Positions 45,336-56,884 of a stretch of DNA of 64,000 bases are shown in pieces (position 1 is the stretch's first letter; every line of letters starts with the position of its first letter). The notes under the pieces are model-generated. The model worked only from the letters and a program-made list of their open reading frames with translations, was not told the origin of the DNA and did not search any database. Source of the stretch: Chloranthus sessilifolius (taxonomy: Eukaryota > Streptophyta > Magnoliopsida > Chloranthales > Chloranthaceae); NCBI GenBank assembly GCA_021018995.1, contig CM037590.1, positions 106,021,097 to 106,085,096 on the forward strand. The letters are read 5' to 3'. The position numbers and the translations under genes are program-made.

Positions 45336-46459
45336 TCTATCGCGACAAGGTAAGTATTGGTGAAACAGATACATGACTACCTAAGAATCACCCAAAAGAG
45401 GCCATCATTTCAAGCATAGTAACTAAAAAGCATCCCTAAAATAATGATATCCTTTGCTACCCCATTTGAGCCTGGGCCTTTCTTTCAATAAACCTCTTCC
45501 TCGAAAAAGAAAAAGTAGGTATATATACAAAAAAAAAAAGAGGAAGTAGGATTACTATCAGAAAATTGAAAAATTGAAAAAGCAAAACCCTAAAAAGAGA
45601 TGGCCTGAAATAGAGTAAAAAGAATAAAAAAAATGTAGGAGAATCATGGAGGAAGAATGTTGAGAAAAAAAATGTAGAAGAATCATGGGGTGTGTATAGT
45701 AAAATCCTCCAAGGAGGAAGAATGTCAAGAAAAATTGAAGCCATATTAAGAAAACCCTATTTAGCCCAGCATACCTTCAAATCCTAACTGACCCATGGCC
45801 ATGCTACACCATGAAGGAAGCCCTCTTTGTAGGTTCACAAGTAGTCATAATATTTGTTAAGTCAACATATGCCAAGTTGAGAGACGACACCAGAACCCTA
45901 TCTGGCCGGCTATGATGAAATCGACGTCTATGTCTTGGCTTTTAAAGAATGAAAGAAAAATTAAAAATAAAAATACAAGCTCAAAGCAAGATGGACGTGG
46001 TGAAAACTCGAAAGGGCGCTACGGGTAAAAACAACGAGTTTGTGTGGACCAGGTGAAAACCCGAAAGGGCGCTTGGGGTACGAGAGCTAAACCCATGGAC
46101 GTGGTGAAAACCCGAAAGGGTGCCATGGGTAAAAAAGGAGATAAATAAAAAAATAAAAAAAGGAATTAGAAGAAAGGTTTGAAATGATTGATTGATGTTT
46201 GGGAAACCTTTTTGTCACTCACCCTGATCCCCTTTTCTTGGCCGCTCATGCTAGTTTAAATCGGGCCCCGACTAGAATTGTCTTTGTGAAACTGCTTTAT
46301 TGAATGTATGACTCAAGGTGAGGAAAAAGGTTTGACTCAATCCAAAGGGATTAACATTTTGGCCTTGGTGAAACTGCTGAAACTCACTCAGGCTTGACCA
46401 TATGAAAGGGTTCAGCCATGCTCAAAATGGGACCTGTGACTTCACCTCACTGATAAGAC
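45336..46459 (+). other. Tat-R spacer after pol
   Basis: Non-coding. A-rich tract at 45520-45730, three hairpins at 45996-46127, then sequence matching Tat-L up to the Athila-C insertion. It continues at 58849. Confidence 0.75.
45996..46127 (+). ncRNA. Three GAAA-capped hairpins (Tat-R)
   Basis: 28-nt units at 45996-46023, 46049-46076 and 46100-46127. Outer arms CGTGGTG/CGCTACG, CCAGGTG/CGCTTGG and CGTGGTG/TGCCATG pair at 7 of 7 positions including G-T wobble. Each then has an AAAA bulge, a 3-bp inner stem and a GAAA loop. A two-base exchange in the arms (GT/AC against CA/TG) keeps pairing. Confidence 0.7.
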
Positions 46460-48426
46460 TGTTAAGCAGTGAAAAGTACAATTTTTCACCTCCTAACCTG
46501 ACCTTTGGAAAACTCTTGAGGTGTCAAATAATGTGTTTTAAGTATGTTTTATAGATAAGCAATAAATTACAACCTTAGCACAGACAATCAACAAAAAGGG
46601 CAGACAAGCAATCTGCAGCCTCAACCTATGCTCAAACTCCAACAATCCACAAAGCTTGAGAAACTCATTGAAGGCCATGAACCTAACTGGGTGCACCTGA
46701 GACTAAGTACAATGCCAATGGATGAAGATTGAATCCACCCAGAGGTGACTAAGGGCAAGACAGATGAAAGACATCACATTAGAAGTGCGTACCAGTCAAG
46801 AAAGCATAGAAATCAAGCTGTCGAGGGGTTCTCTTAAGTTGCTGAGAGGATCTAGTGCCTAAATGAGAAGATATCAAGAGGATTGATTTACATGTTGAGA
46901 GGTTTAACTGAACCTATTGTGCAGTGCACTCAATCTTGTCGACAACTGCTAGGCGCATTCCTCGAGATGATGAAAAGAAGCTGTTGATAGGATCTGCGAC
47001 AACAAATCGATGAGTCGACCAAAACCTATCGAGGAGATGAATGAGATGATCACCAATCCTATTGACAAGCGTCATCAATCATCTCGATAGGTCTACAAAC
47101 CTATCGATTTGCATGCAAAGCCAAACAGAACCTGTCGAGAGGATCCCAGAACCTCTCGACACTCGATTTGGAGAATTTCTCAATTCTGTCTTCAATAGTT
47201 GTCCATGCCAGAAACCTATGCATGTGTTCCAAAGCACGTCAGTGACCCTTGAGGGTATTTTAGGCACATAATGGGCCACGCGCGGAAACCCTAACGGTAT
47301 CACATGTACTTGTCAGATAAGAGCCAATGGGAGAAGTGCTTCTAGAAGAGAAATCGGCCACATCAACATAACAGAATTATTCCCTTGCATTCTGATTGGC
47401 TGAAATGGATCTGAGGATAAAGGAGGAGAGTATAAAAGCTTGGAAAAAATGCAGAAGAAACGATCCAGAAATTGAGAAAACTAGAGCTTAGGGCGAGATC
47501 CATTTTCCCAAAATTCTTCCTTCTTCTTCCTCCTCTCTCCCTTCTCTCTTTAGCCAATCATGAGTTGCTAAACTCTTCTCAGTAGTTAGGGTTAGGTCTT
47601 AAGCTATAAATTGACAGATTCAAAGGCATTATAAGGAACTGTAAGATGCACAGATTGCAGATCTGAGCACAATTGTGTTGTAATTTTATAATATCATTAT
47701 GAATTTTAAAGGTGATTCTGATCTATATTTTACTTTTCGTATTTATTTTTCCTGGGTTGGATAGTCCTGTAGATGTTAGCCTATGAGGGTCTCATATCCT
47801 GGCATCTACAGTATCTGTAATGGTTTTCCTATTCTACTCAAGTTCTTTGAAGCGGAACAATCTCTAGGATGGTCTGTGACCATTAAAGTGGATAGATCAT
47901 AGCCTTAGGATTGCTTCAATTCTCTGATTGAGATTAGATTCTTATACCTCACCTCTGCCAGGGTAACCTGGGAAGCTAGGAGCCAGAAAAGAGGATTGTA
48001 GCAATTCAGATCTTAGCATTGCCATTGATTCCTTTGATTTTCAGTGGGAGTCCAATACCCCTAGCTGCTATTCTCATCCTTTGATTTTTCATCCCTTCTA
48101 TATCTCCCCTTACCTCAGTGTCAAATTAGATCTAGATCAGTAGCATTTAATTCTATAGTCTGTAGTTAAAGTGACAAAACCCCAAAACCTCTCCTCTTTC
48201 TTAGATTAGGATAGAGTGCCAGATCCACTTTGGATCTGGAGATTTGCTGAAAGTTAGACCACATTTCCCTATGGACATACCCTTACTTACCCTTTCAAAA
48301 CTTGTTGTAATAGCCTTGAATACTTGCAGGTCTGTGAGTCTGTTTGCCTTGGTGTGTGTGCAATCCAGAGATTCCATAATTATTTGATTTTAAACCCCTT
48401 TTTGAGCACAAGGTAAATGGCCCACA
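46460..48426 (+). repeat. 5' LTR of Athila-C
   Basis: TGTTAAGCAG to CCCACA. TATAAAAG at 47431-47438. U3 contains many CTGTCGAGAGG and CTATCGACAGG variants (46810-47170). Hairpin at 47869-47900. Confidence 0.93.
47869..47900 (+). ncRNA. Leader hairpin, Athila-C 5' LTR
   Basis: Arms ATGGTCTGT and ATAGATCAT pair at 9 of 9 positions (two G-T) around CCATTAAAGTGG, 438 bp downstream of the TATA box. Confidence 0.6.
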
Positions 48427-48432
48427 AGTTTT

Positions 48433-48450
48433 TGGTGCCGTTGTTAGGGA
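48433..48450 (+). promoter_or_regulatory. Primer-binding site of Athila-C
   Basis: TGGTGCCGTTGTTAGGGA, 6 bases after the LTR, matching the 3' end of tRNA-Asp with two changes. No further tRNA similarity follows. Confidence 0.88.
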
Positions 48451-48771
48451 TTTGTGTTTCTAACTTGGTAGATCTATGTTTTTCTCATTTTTTGGTTAAC
48501 ATTTTCTAATTGTTTGACAAGTGTTTGATTAATTACTGCTTTAGTTTTTACTGTAGTTTAACTCTGTTTCAGATCTGGATCTGTGGAGCTAAGAGGAGCT
48601 CTGTATCACTTGAAAAAGCATTTAGTGCTTAAGTTTGCATCTCTTAACTCTGTTTCTATTTCTAGATCTGTAACTTAGTATATCAGTAGTTGTGTAGTTG
48701 TCTGTCTTGTGATTGAATTGTTATTCCTTGCACTGTGATTTGTTGTGTTGTTCTTGATCCTTGAGGTGTGT

Positions 48772-51259
48772 ATGCTTGGGAGGAGATCTCTTAATCCTGA
48801 AATTGCTCCTTTGGATCTTAAGGTTGAAAGACTTCTCAGACCTAAGCACCCCTTACACACTTCTATTCTTGATTATGATAATTCTGCAATGGTGAGCAAC
48901 CTAGGACCTTAAAGGAATTCAATGCACTAGGGGGCATTCAATTCCCTACTATTCAAGGGAACTATGAGATCAAGTCCTCCATTATCCAAATGCTACCCTC
49001 ATTCCATGGCCTGAGCAAAGAAGACCCATACAAGCACATTGATGAATTTCTAGGACTGTGTACCACATTCAATATTGTAGGTTTGGGGGAGGAAGCAACC
49101 AGGATGAGACTCTTTCCTTTTTCACTAAAGGATAGAGTCAGAATTTGATTGTCAATGCTCCCAACCAACAGTATTCAGTCCTGGAGTGACCTTCAATGTC
49201 AGTTTTTGGCCAAGTTTTTCCCCATGTCCAAGACAAGCCAGTTGAGAAAGGGCATTATTTCATTTGCTCAAACCCCAACTGAGGACTTTCACCAAGCATG
49301 GGAGAGATTCAAGGAGCTCCTGAAGCAATGTCCTCATCATCAAATCCCTGAATGGCAACTTGTTCAAAGTTTCTATCAGGGAATTGACTCTAAAAGTAGA
49401 TATATGGTAGATGCCTCTTGTGGTGGTACCTACCTCCACAAAACTGCTGAGGACGCTTGGAAACTGTTTGATATCATCAGTGAGAACTCCATACAAAGAG
49501 AGACATTGGTTAGGGATTGTGAAACTCCTAGAATGGTGAGAGATAATACCATGAGAGGAAAAATGTATGAGGTGAGTGGACACAATGATTTGGAGAGGAA
49601 AGTGGACAGTTTAACCCAAAAATTTGATAAGTTCATGGGAGCAATGCAGTCACCCATGGCTGCTACAATAGAGGAGGCATGTGTTATATGCCAGTCCCCC
49701 ACTCACTCCCTTGAGGAATGCCCTTCATCTGTCCAATTTCCTGATCTTGTGATGGAACATGTGGTCTATCATTTTTTGGTAATGACCACCGCTGGTTACC
49801 AATGGAGAAACCACCCCAATTTGAGGTGGAGACAAGATACTCTTCCAAACTAGCAACAACAGCCACAACAGTCCATGCCATATAAAAATGCTCAGCCTTA
49901 CCAATAAAATTACTTTCCAAGGCCCCATTACCAACAACCCATGGCTCAACCTGTATAACAAACTGCACCCCCTCCAACTGCTAGATCACTTTCTTTTGAG
50001 GAACAAGTTCTGGCCTCGTTGTAAAATTTAGGGCCCTCGTCTCAAACTGTACACTCTCATCGCCAAAGCATTAAAAAGATAGAAGACCATCTTGGCCAGC
50101 TATCTAATGCTTTGACCAACAGAGAGGAAGGGAGGCTACCTAGCCAACCCATGGACAACCTAAGGAGACAATATGCAGTAGGTGAGGTCTCCTCTTCTCA
50201 TGAGGAAGCCAAATCTGTCATCACATTGAGAAGTGGAAGGTTGGTGGACAATCAAGTAGGCTGTGAGCCTGTGAAAAATTCAGAAAAAGAAAAAGAAGTA
50301 ATTATAGAGAATGTACAACAAGAGAAACTCATGTTGAATAAAGAGGAAGATGATGATCCTCAACAAAAACATAAAAACAAAAAGAAGGATGATAAATTAG
50401 TTAAGGCTGCAAATGGGGGAGCAATCCCACATTTACCATTTCTTAGCACCTTCTCCTTTTGATAAAGGGCATGCCAAAGTAGAGGAAATGATGGAAACCT
50501 TTAAACAAGTAAAAATCAATTTGCCTTTACTTGATGCAATAAAGCAAGTTCTAGCTTATGCCAAGTTTTTACAAGACCTTTGCACCCACAAAAGACAATC
50601 AAGGATATATCTCTTCAAGAAAGTCTTTTCAGCAGATAAAGTGAAGCAGATACTAATTATTGCAACCCCAACAAAGATCCAAGACCCTGGAGTCTCCACT
50701 ATCCCCTGCATCATTGGGAATCATACCATTGAAAAAGCCTTGTTAGATCTGGGAGCTAGTATAAATTTGCTTCTATATTCAGTATATGAGAAGATGGGCT
50801 TAGGAAAATTGAAGCCCACACATGTAGTCTTACAACTAGCTGACAGATTTGAGAGGAAACCTATGGGGATCATAGAAGATGCCTTGGTTGGGGTTGACAA
50901 ATTCTTTTATCCTACTGATTTTCTGGTGCTAGATATGGAGCTGAGCAAATGTGCTACTTCTATCCCTGTGATCCTAGGCAGACCATTTTTTGCCACTGCA
51001 AATGCATGCATACAATGTGGATCAGGGGACATGGAAGTAACTTTTGACAATATAAAGGTCAAATTGAATGTTTATAATACAACTAATCAAACTCACCTGA
51101 ATAGTGAGGACTATTTTTTTCATTAATGCATTAGGTGAGCTTGTAGTTGATAATTTGCCCAAGTTGCTGCCCTATGATAAATTGCTTGATGATGGTGGTG
51201 ATATATTTGAAAATGCAGTGATGCCTGAGAAGATCACCCATTTCCATGAACCCCCATAG
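48772..51259 (+). pseudogene. Athila-C gag-protease
   Basis: Starts MLGRRSLNPEIAPLDLKVER at 48772 like Athila-A. 48950-49853: gag domain with LPSFHGLSKEDPYKHIDEF, LQCQFLAKFFPMSKTSQLRK, MVDASCGGTYL and a zinc knuckle CVICQSPTHSLEEC. 50112-50462: charged linker with the Athila landmark KSVITLRSGR. 50413-51126: aspartic protease with LLDLGASINLLLYSVYEKMG (DLGA in place of the usual DTGA or DSGA is normal in Athila) and VILGRPFFATANA. The last codons run to FHEPP at 51259. Stops or shifts occur at 48911, about 49150, 49851, near 50025, and 51124. Confidence 0.9.
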
Positions 51260-52235
51260 CAGGTCTGAATTTCAATGATGTCCACTATGTATACTAGATG
51301 TTTTGTTTTATTAATTTTGTTGCTGTTTTTGCTTTTTGTTCATCACTGTTTAGCATTCTAAATATGGTGTAATACATGCAAGCACTAAATTGGTGTCATC
51401 ATTGGTTAACTTTGGGTAGCGTCTGTGTAAGTTGAATTGGGAGTCGACAAAATGATGTGCAGAGTGGTACTGAGGAATGATTTAAATCGAATTGAACTGC
51501 TTTTTAACCTGTCGAGAGGTTTGAATTCATTATCGACAGGTATTGGAGGTGTAAAAGTGATTGTTGAAAGGTTCCGACGCTAATCGATGAAGTTCTCGAT
51601 AGGTTTAGGATACACATCGAGAGGATATTCTAACCTCTTGTAGTGTTTGTCTCTGGAACTTGGAACCTATTAAGAATATGTCGCACTGAGCTGAAATGGT
51701 TGTCGAGAGGATCTGTAATCCTCTCGAAGGGTTCCTGTGTAATTTTAGAACCTATCGACAAGATTAAAATCAAACCGCTCGCGAAGAATGGCTACTTTTC
51801 ACCCGTCGACAAGTAGGAACTACCTGTCAACACCTTTCCCAATCCATTGAAAATCGATTCTTTCTTGTTAAAACCTAACGGCAGCTTCATTTTCCATCAT
51901 TCGACACCTTCTCTTTGTGTTGCGAGTTACTTTGGCAATTTTTCTCGCTTTTGGTTTCTCCCTCTCCACCTCACTGGCTGTTATTGCAACCTCCTAGCAA
52001 TTTTGTACATCATTTTAATTCATCAAAAGCTACATTTTACACCTGGTTCAAGCTGTTTTGGTCCCGTGCCCATCTAGATATCGCAAACCCTAGATTTCTG
52101 TCAGTAAGCTTTCCTTTTGCTTCGCTCTGTTATTTCAAGTTTGGGAGTTTATATTGTGAATCCGGGGGAATAATTTGAGCATCCTCAAAAGCTTGTGTGG
52201 TGATTAGTTGTGAATTTGAAGTGCTTGAGTAATCA
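51260..52235 (+). other. Non-coding stretch where pol is expected in Athila-C
   Basis: About 1 kb with no RT, RNase H or integrase motif in any frame. 51490-51830 contains CTGTCGAGAGG-like motifs of the same kind as the U3 array. Presumably the leader of the downstream ORF. Confidence 0.75.
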
Positions 52236-55139
52236 ATGGACGAGCAAGAGGACGTCTTAGCAAATCTTTTCAAAATGCCTTCTAAATCTGCCACCAAAGC
52301 CACTAGGACACCTGTTAGGCAACTTGCAAAGCCTAAGGAGACCCCCCCTGAAAAAAGAAAACTTGCCATGGATAAAGCTGGGCAGACTATAAGACACAAG
52401 AAGACCAAAAAGGCTAAAAAGGTCTAAATTAGTGAAGAAGTTGTTGCGGAAAGGCCCTGAGATAGTATCGGCCACTAAGCCTAAAATCCCTGAGCTGGAG
52501 GTCAATGTCAACTTGTCCACACCCAATGAATTTGTGGATGAATTAAATCTAATCTCGAAAACCATTTTTGACACCCCCTATTTTTCTAAGCTAGGGGAGT
52601 GTCAGGATACTTTGAATTATCTGGTGAAGGCAGGCTTGACACCCATGATGAGCCCATTGAATGAAAAATCTTACCCAAGGTTGGTCAAGTTGTGGTATTA
52701 GAATCTCGAGAAAAAAACCAAGCCAAATTCTATTAAGCCTTGCCTAGTAATCCTGATTGATCAGATGAAAATGGTGGTGGATTACAGAGATATAGGGATA
52801 TCATTAGGAGTCCCTTCTATTTATGACCCAGTTTATGGCCTGACTGCATTTGAGAAGGTCTCTTTCAAATCTATGGCCAGGCTGCTGACTCAAGGCATTG
52901 TAGGGTCTGGGGACTTAATTAGGAGAAGAGATTTATCCCCTAGCTTGCGATTTTTTGATTCAATTTTGTGAAAGAATGTCTATGTTAGTGGTCATCAGCA
53001 ACAGAGACGAACGCCAATAATGGATGCCTTGCACTTCTTCGCTAAAGGGCAATTTGTTAATGTTGTCTGGTTGGTGTTTAAAGCAATGATAGATGTGCAT
53101 GATAAATGTAAGATTACTCAAGCCCTACCAGCAATTCCCTACAGCAAGCTCATAACGGCTTTGCTTAGGAGTAAGGGATTCGTGTTTAAAGAAAATGAGG
53201 AAATAGAGAAGTTGAAGCCCATAGTGTTTGGAAAAAGGGCTTGGTCTGCCAGTGGGACCCTCATTGGTAAAGGCACCCACAGGTCAACTGAAGAGATTGA
53301 GGAAGAAACTCCTGACACCTCTATTGTCCCGAGTTCAGCACCCCCTGGCTCGAAGCCCCCCCTCGTATCCTCTGCTCCCTCTTTCACCCCAACCATTGAT
53401 CTGCAGTTCTCTATGGCTAGTTCCATTGCTACAAGCTCCACCATCCCTCCATCTCTCACACCAACCAACTCCCCTTCTTTTCCTTCCTTGCCAGTTCCCA
53501 TTCCCCACAATAGTCCAGTCTCCCTATCCACAACCATTTCCACATCCACCCCATTTTTAGCTCCTTCTCTCATAGACCACATCCCTACTTTGCCCTCATT
53601 CACCATTCCAACTAGCTCATTTACATCAACCACTAGCCCTTTCAACCCTTCCATGCCTTCTCCACTCTTCACTCCCCTTGCGAGTGAGCCAATTTTTTCT
53701 CTCTCCACTGCCCTAACCCAAGACCTATCAACCACTGAAGGATTTTCATCCATGATGACATCCATAGTGGAGGATATTGGGCATGACTATAATCCACTAC
53801 CTGACTCTCCACAGCCCACATTCCCCCATTTTTCTCATTCTCAACCTCCTTCAACCTCTGACCAACATGCCCACACTTCCTCATTTCCACTACCCCCTCT
53901 CTTCCAACACTCACCTGCTATCAAACCTGACCCCTTACCCCAAATCCTAGATCTCCTCCAATCAATACAATCCCATGTGCTAGCCAATACCACTACCCAA
54001 TCTTCCATTGGGGCTATACTCTTATCCATAACATCCACCCTTCTCAACCAGGCTCCCATCTTCCAGATCTTATTAGCCATCTAATCTTCATTGACCAATT
54101 TACCCCAACCAGCTCCACAGCCACCTATTCATGTACCTACCCCACCTACTTCTCCACCGCACCATATTGCAGAGGTCACTACACCTACCTTCACAGATGC
54201 CTCCACCCAAACTGACCCTGAATCTCCTCCACCACATTTTCCACCTAGCCCTGTCATTTTACCTTCCCCTGAGGAACTGGCATCCTACATTCCCTCATCT
54301 TCCTCCGCTCCACTCCCTTCCCTCCTTATTGTTCCCTGCCATTCCTTCTACATTCCCCCTTACCTCACTCTTTTGTATGCAATGCGGGATAATCCCTACA
54401 TCCATAGAGATGTCCTAAGAGGAATGGCTGCTCTCCGCTCTTCCCTTAAGCCACCTATGAGGAGAGGATTGCGGACATGGCGCTGGAGCACAAAATCCTA
54501 CTCCGAGATATCTCGCAAGGTTGGAAGAAAACACTTGTTCATTATGAGTCAGCAAAACTACTTGATGACGCTGAGCGTGTCATTGCCACAACCAAGAAGA
54601 AGAAAGTTGAATTCCTCCAGAAAAAATTGGACAATGCCCAGGAGATAAATAAAGCCACACCAGAACTCGCTGAGTCCAATCTCCTTTATGCACAGAAGAA
54701 AATTGAAATTCTGGAGAGAAGGATTGCTACGCTGACCTCTCAACCATTTCAGCCAACCCCCCTAGCTACTGCTCCTCCCTCCAATCCCACTTCCACTCAA
54801 CCTACTCCTACTCTACCTGTGGATGTTGCTCCTCCCCACACTGAGCCTGCCCCTCTAGAGCCTAAGCGAACTTCTTCAAGGAGAAAGGTCACTACAAAAA
54901 GATCTGTCCCATCTCGTGCTACTCTAAAGAAAGACAAAGGACATGCGGCCTAGTCTGATGAGGCACCAAGCCAGGCAGCCCAGAAGTCCCAACCCAAGAA
55001 GAAAAGACCTCTCTCCAATGATGAATTGAGGAAACTAGCTGATCTCTATGAATGGCCTGATGATGCTAGAAAAATAATTGTAGCATGCTTTAGTTTTCTT
55101 CATGTAGATTTACTTTTCAGTTCTGCATACTCCCTGTAG
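52236..55139 (+). pseudogene. Additional ORF of Athila-C (env position), nuclear-protein-like
   Basis: ATG at 52236 (MDEQEDVLANLFKMPSKSAT) and a Lys-rich stretch (KKTKKAKK). Then a globular part at 52432-53220, with ALPAIPYSKLITALLRSKGF, similar in pattern to the putative plant transposon protein domain found in Athila additional ORFs. Next is a long Ser/Pro/Thr-rich region (53340-54400), a coiled coil (54500-54730, with KKVEFLQKKLDNAQEINK) and basic clusters (SSRRKVTTKRS). No signal peptide or membrane segment is visible, so an envelope role is not supported. Stops and shifts at 52425, 52699, 52969, 54082 and about 54480. Family assignment is tentative. Confidence 0.65.
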
Positions 55140-56871
55140 ACAGTGTAATACAATTTCTTTTTTATGTTGCTTAGCTTCTTTAATGATTATGTCATTTGTT
55201 TGTTTTCTTTCTCTATGTACTTTTGTTGTTACCATGCTGCACTACACCCTTCTCTCTGAACAGTGAGGGCACTACTCCTCATAGGTTTGGGGGTGTGACA
55301 AAGTATACCTTGCCAATAGGATAGTTAATGTTAGTGCAGCCAGAATTGAACAAACAATCTATGAACAAATGAAAGGAATCCCCACCTAATTTTTCTTTAT
55401 AAGAGGAAATGAAAAACTTTTTAAATTAAAAGTATTGGAGTTCCAACATGTGCAGATGGTAAATGTCAAGAAAATTTTGAAAATTAGTGCTTTCTGAACT
55501 TGAAAAAGAGAGAAAATTATGAGGTTATACCCCAGAAATCTGATGGAAGACCACACCCAGTGAGATTTGGGCCCGAAATTTTTTTCTTGAAGAGTGTCTT
55601 AGCAATTCTTTCTACTCCAAGGACTGACTAGACCCTGCTCTAATAACTAGAAGTTAGGCAATTCCAAGTTGAAATAGCTTGATAGCACTCATGATATTGA
55701 GGACATGAAGTAAGGCCATCCCTTGGACAGTTTGAGCTTAAAATGCCCCACCTTTGAACTGCCCTTGACACACACCTTTTGAGCTTTAAAATTCCTAATT
55801 TTCTTTGATAAAAACCAGGAAATTTGAACCCAAAAACCTCTCGACCTATTTCAGTTCACCCTCAATCTGAGAAGTCAGGAAATAGAAGGAGAAGTGAGGT
55901 TAGAGGTGTAAGGTTCGATGTTTGGTTTAAAGAAGAAGAAGTATATTTGAAGGCTAATATGATATATAATTGTGGCATTCCAATCCATAAAAAAAAAAAA
56001 AGGAATGAGAATGAGAAAGAGAAGTCATTTCATTGAAAGATTGAAAATAGGATTAGAAACTGATCACTTTAAATCCGAAAATTCAAGAAATAGATAGAAT
56101 TGTGCTGAAATGAAGAAAGGGAAGTCATGAACCACCTCCTTACCTTTATTGATTTCTCAATTTGAATCCTTTTTGCCCCTTTTACAAATTTCACCCATAA
56201 GTCACATTACAACCCAATAAAAAGACCCTACTGATCTGAAATTAATTGCGCTTTCATATGGAGATGAGAAATTGTTTAACCTATGGTAAAGAGAGTTAGG
56301 GAATTTCATAAACTAGAGCAATACCTATGCTCATGCTTGCAGTCCTCTTTGAGGGCTGTAACTGCTCTTGGGTTGTGTGAATTGATACACCCTTCTATTT
56401 TTGATTGAGAGTGTCTACCTAGTGAGATTTGGGTTTGAAGTCAAGTTTGTTGGGGGCATAATTAATACATGATTCTCAATTTAACGATAAACTTTGCACT
56501 ATTTTTCACACAAATTACTTGGACATGAGCTGAGTGCCTATGAAGGAGCCACAAGAGTCCTTTGGTTTAAACTACCATATTTTTGCTGAGAATCCTCTAA
56601 AAACTGATTGGACAAAGGTGTGGATTGAATTTTATGATTGCTTGCTGGTTGCTTCAATATTTTGTACTAATATTAACTTACCTTATTGGAGAAGTTTGTG
56701 GGTAACTTCACTATAAACCCTCAGGAGACTTCACTCCTCCACTATGGATCACCTAGGGGTTTAAAAGGCTTGATGCATATGCTAAATGCATCTGTGTTCC
56801 CTATAAAGTGGCATTTTTCATTTTCAATAATTATTTTCTCTTTCTCCTTTGCTCAGGGACTAGCAAAGCTT
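55140..56871 (+). other. Athila-C 3' non-coding region
   Basis: No coding region. Aligns with Athila-B 24945-25972 and 28878-29423. Contains an internal copy of the polypurine tract at 55283-55295 and the empty site CTATG (56325-56329) for the LTR-tRNA insertion of Athila-B. Confidence 0.8.
55283..55295 (+). promoter_or_regulatory. Internal polypurine-tract copy
   Basis: AGGTTTGGGGGTG followed by TGA, the same 13 bases as the tract before the 3' LTR, 1.6 kb upstream of it and just after the additional ORF. Possibly a second plus-strand start. Confidence 0.6.
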
Positions 56872-56884
56872 AGGTTTGGGGGTG
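56872..56884 (+). promoter_or_regulatory. Polypurine tract of Athila-C
   Basis: AGGTTTGGGGGTG directly before LTR start TGTTAAGC. Confidence 0.88.

Noticed and set aside
52236-55139. Envelope protein of a plant retrovirus
   Set aside because: No signal peptide, no transmembrane segment; Lys-rich clusters and coiled coil suggest an intracellular, possibly nuclear, protein.
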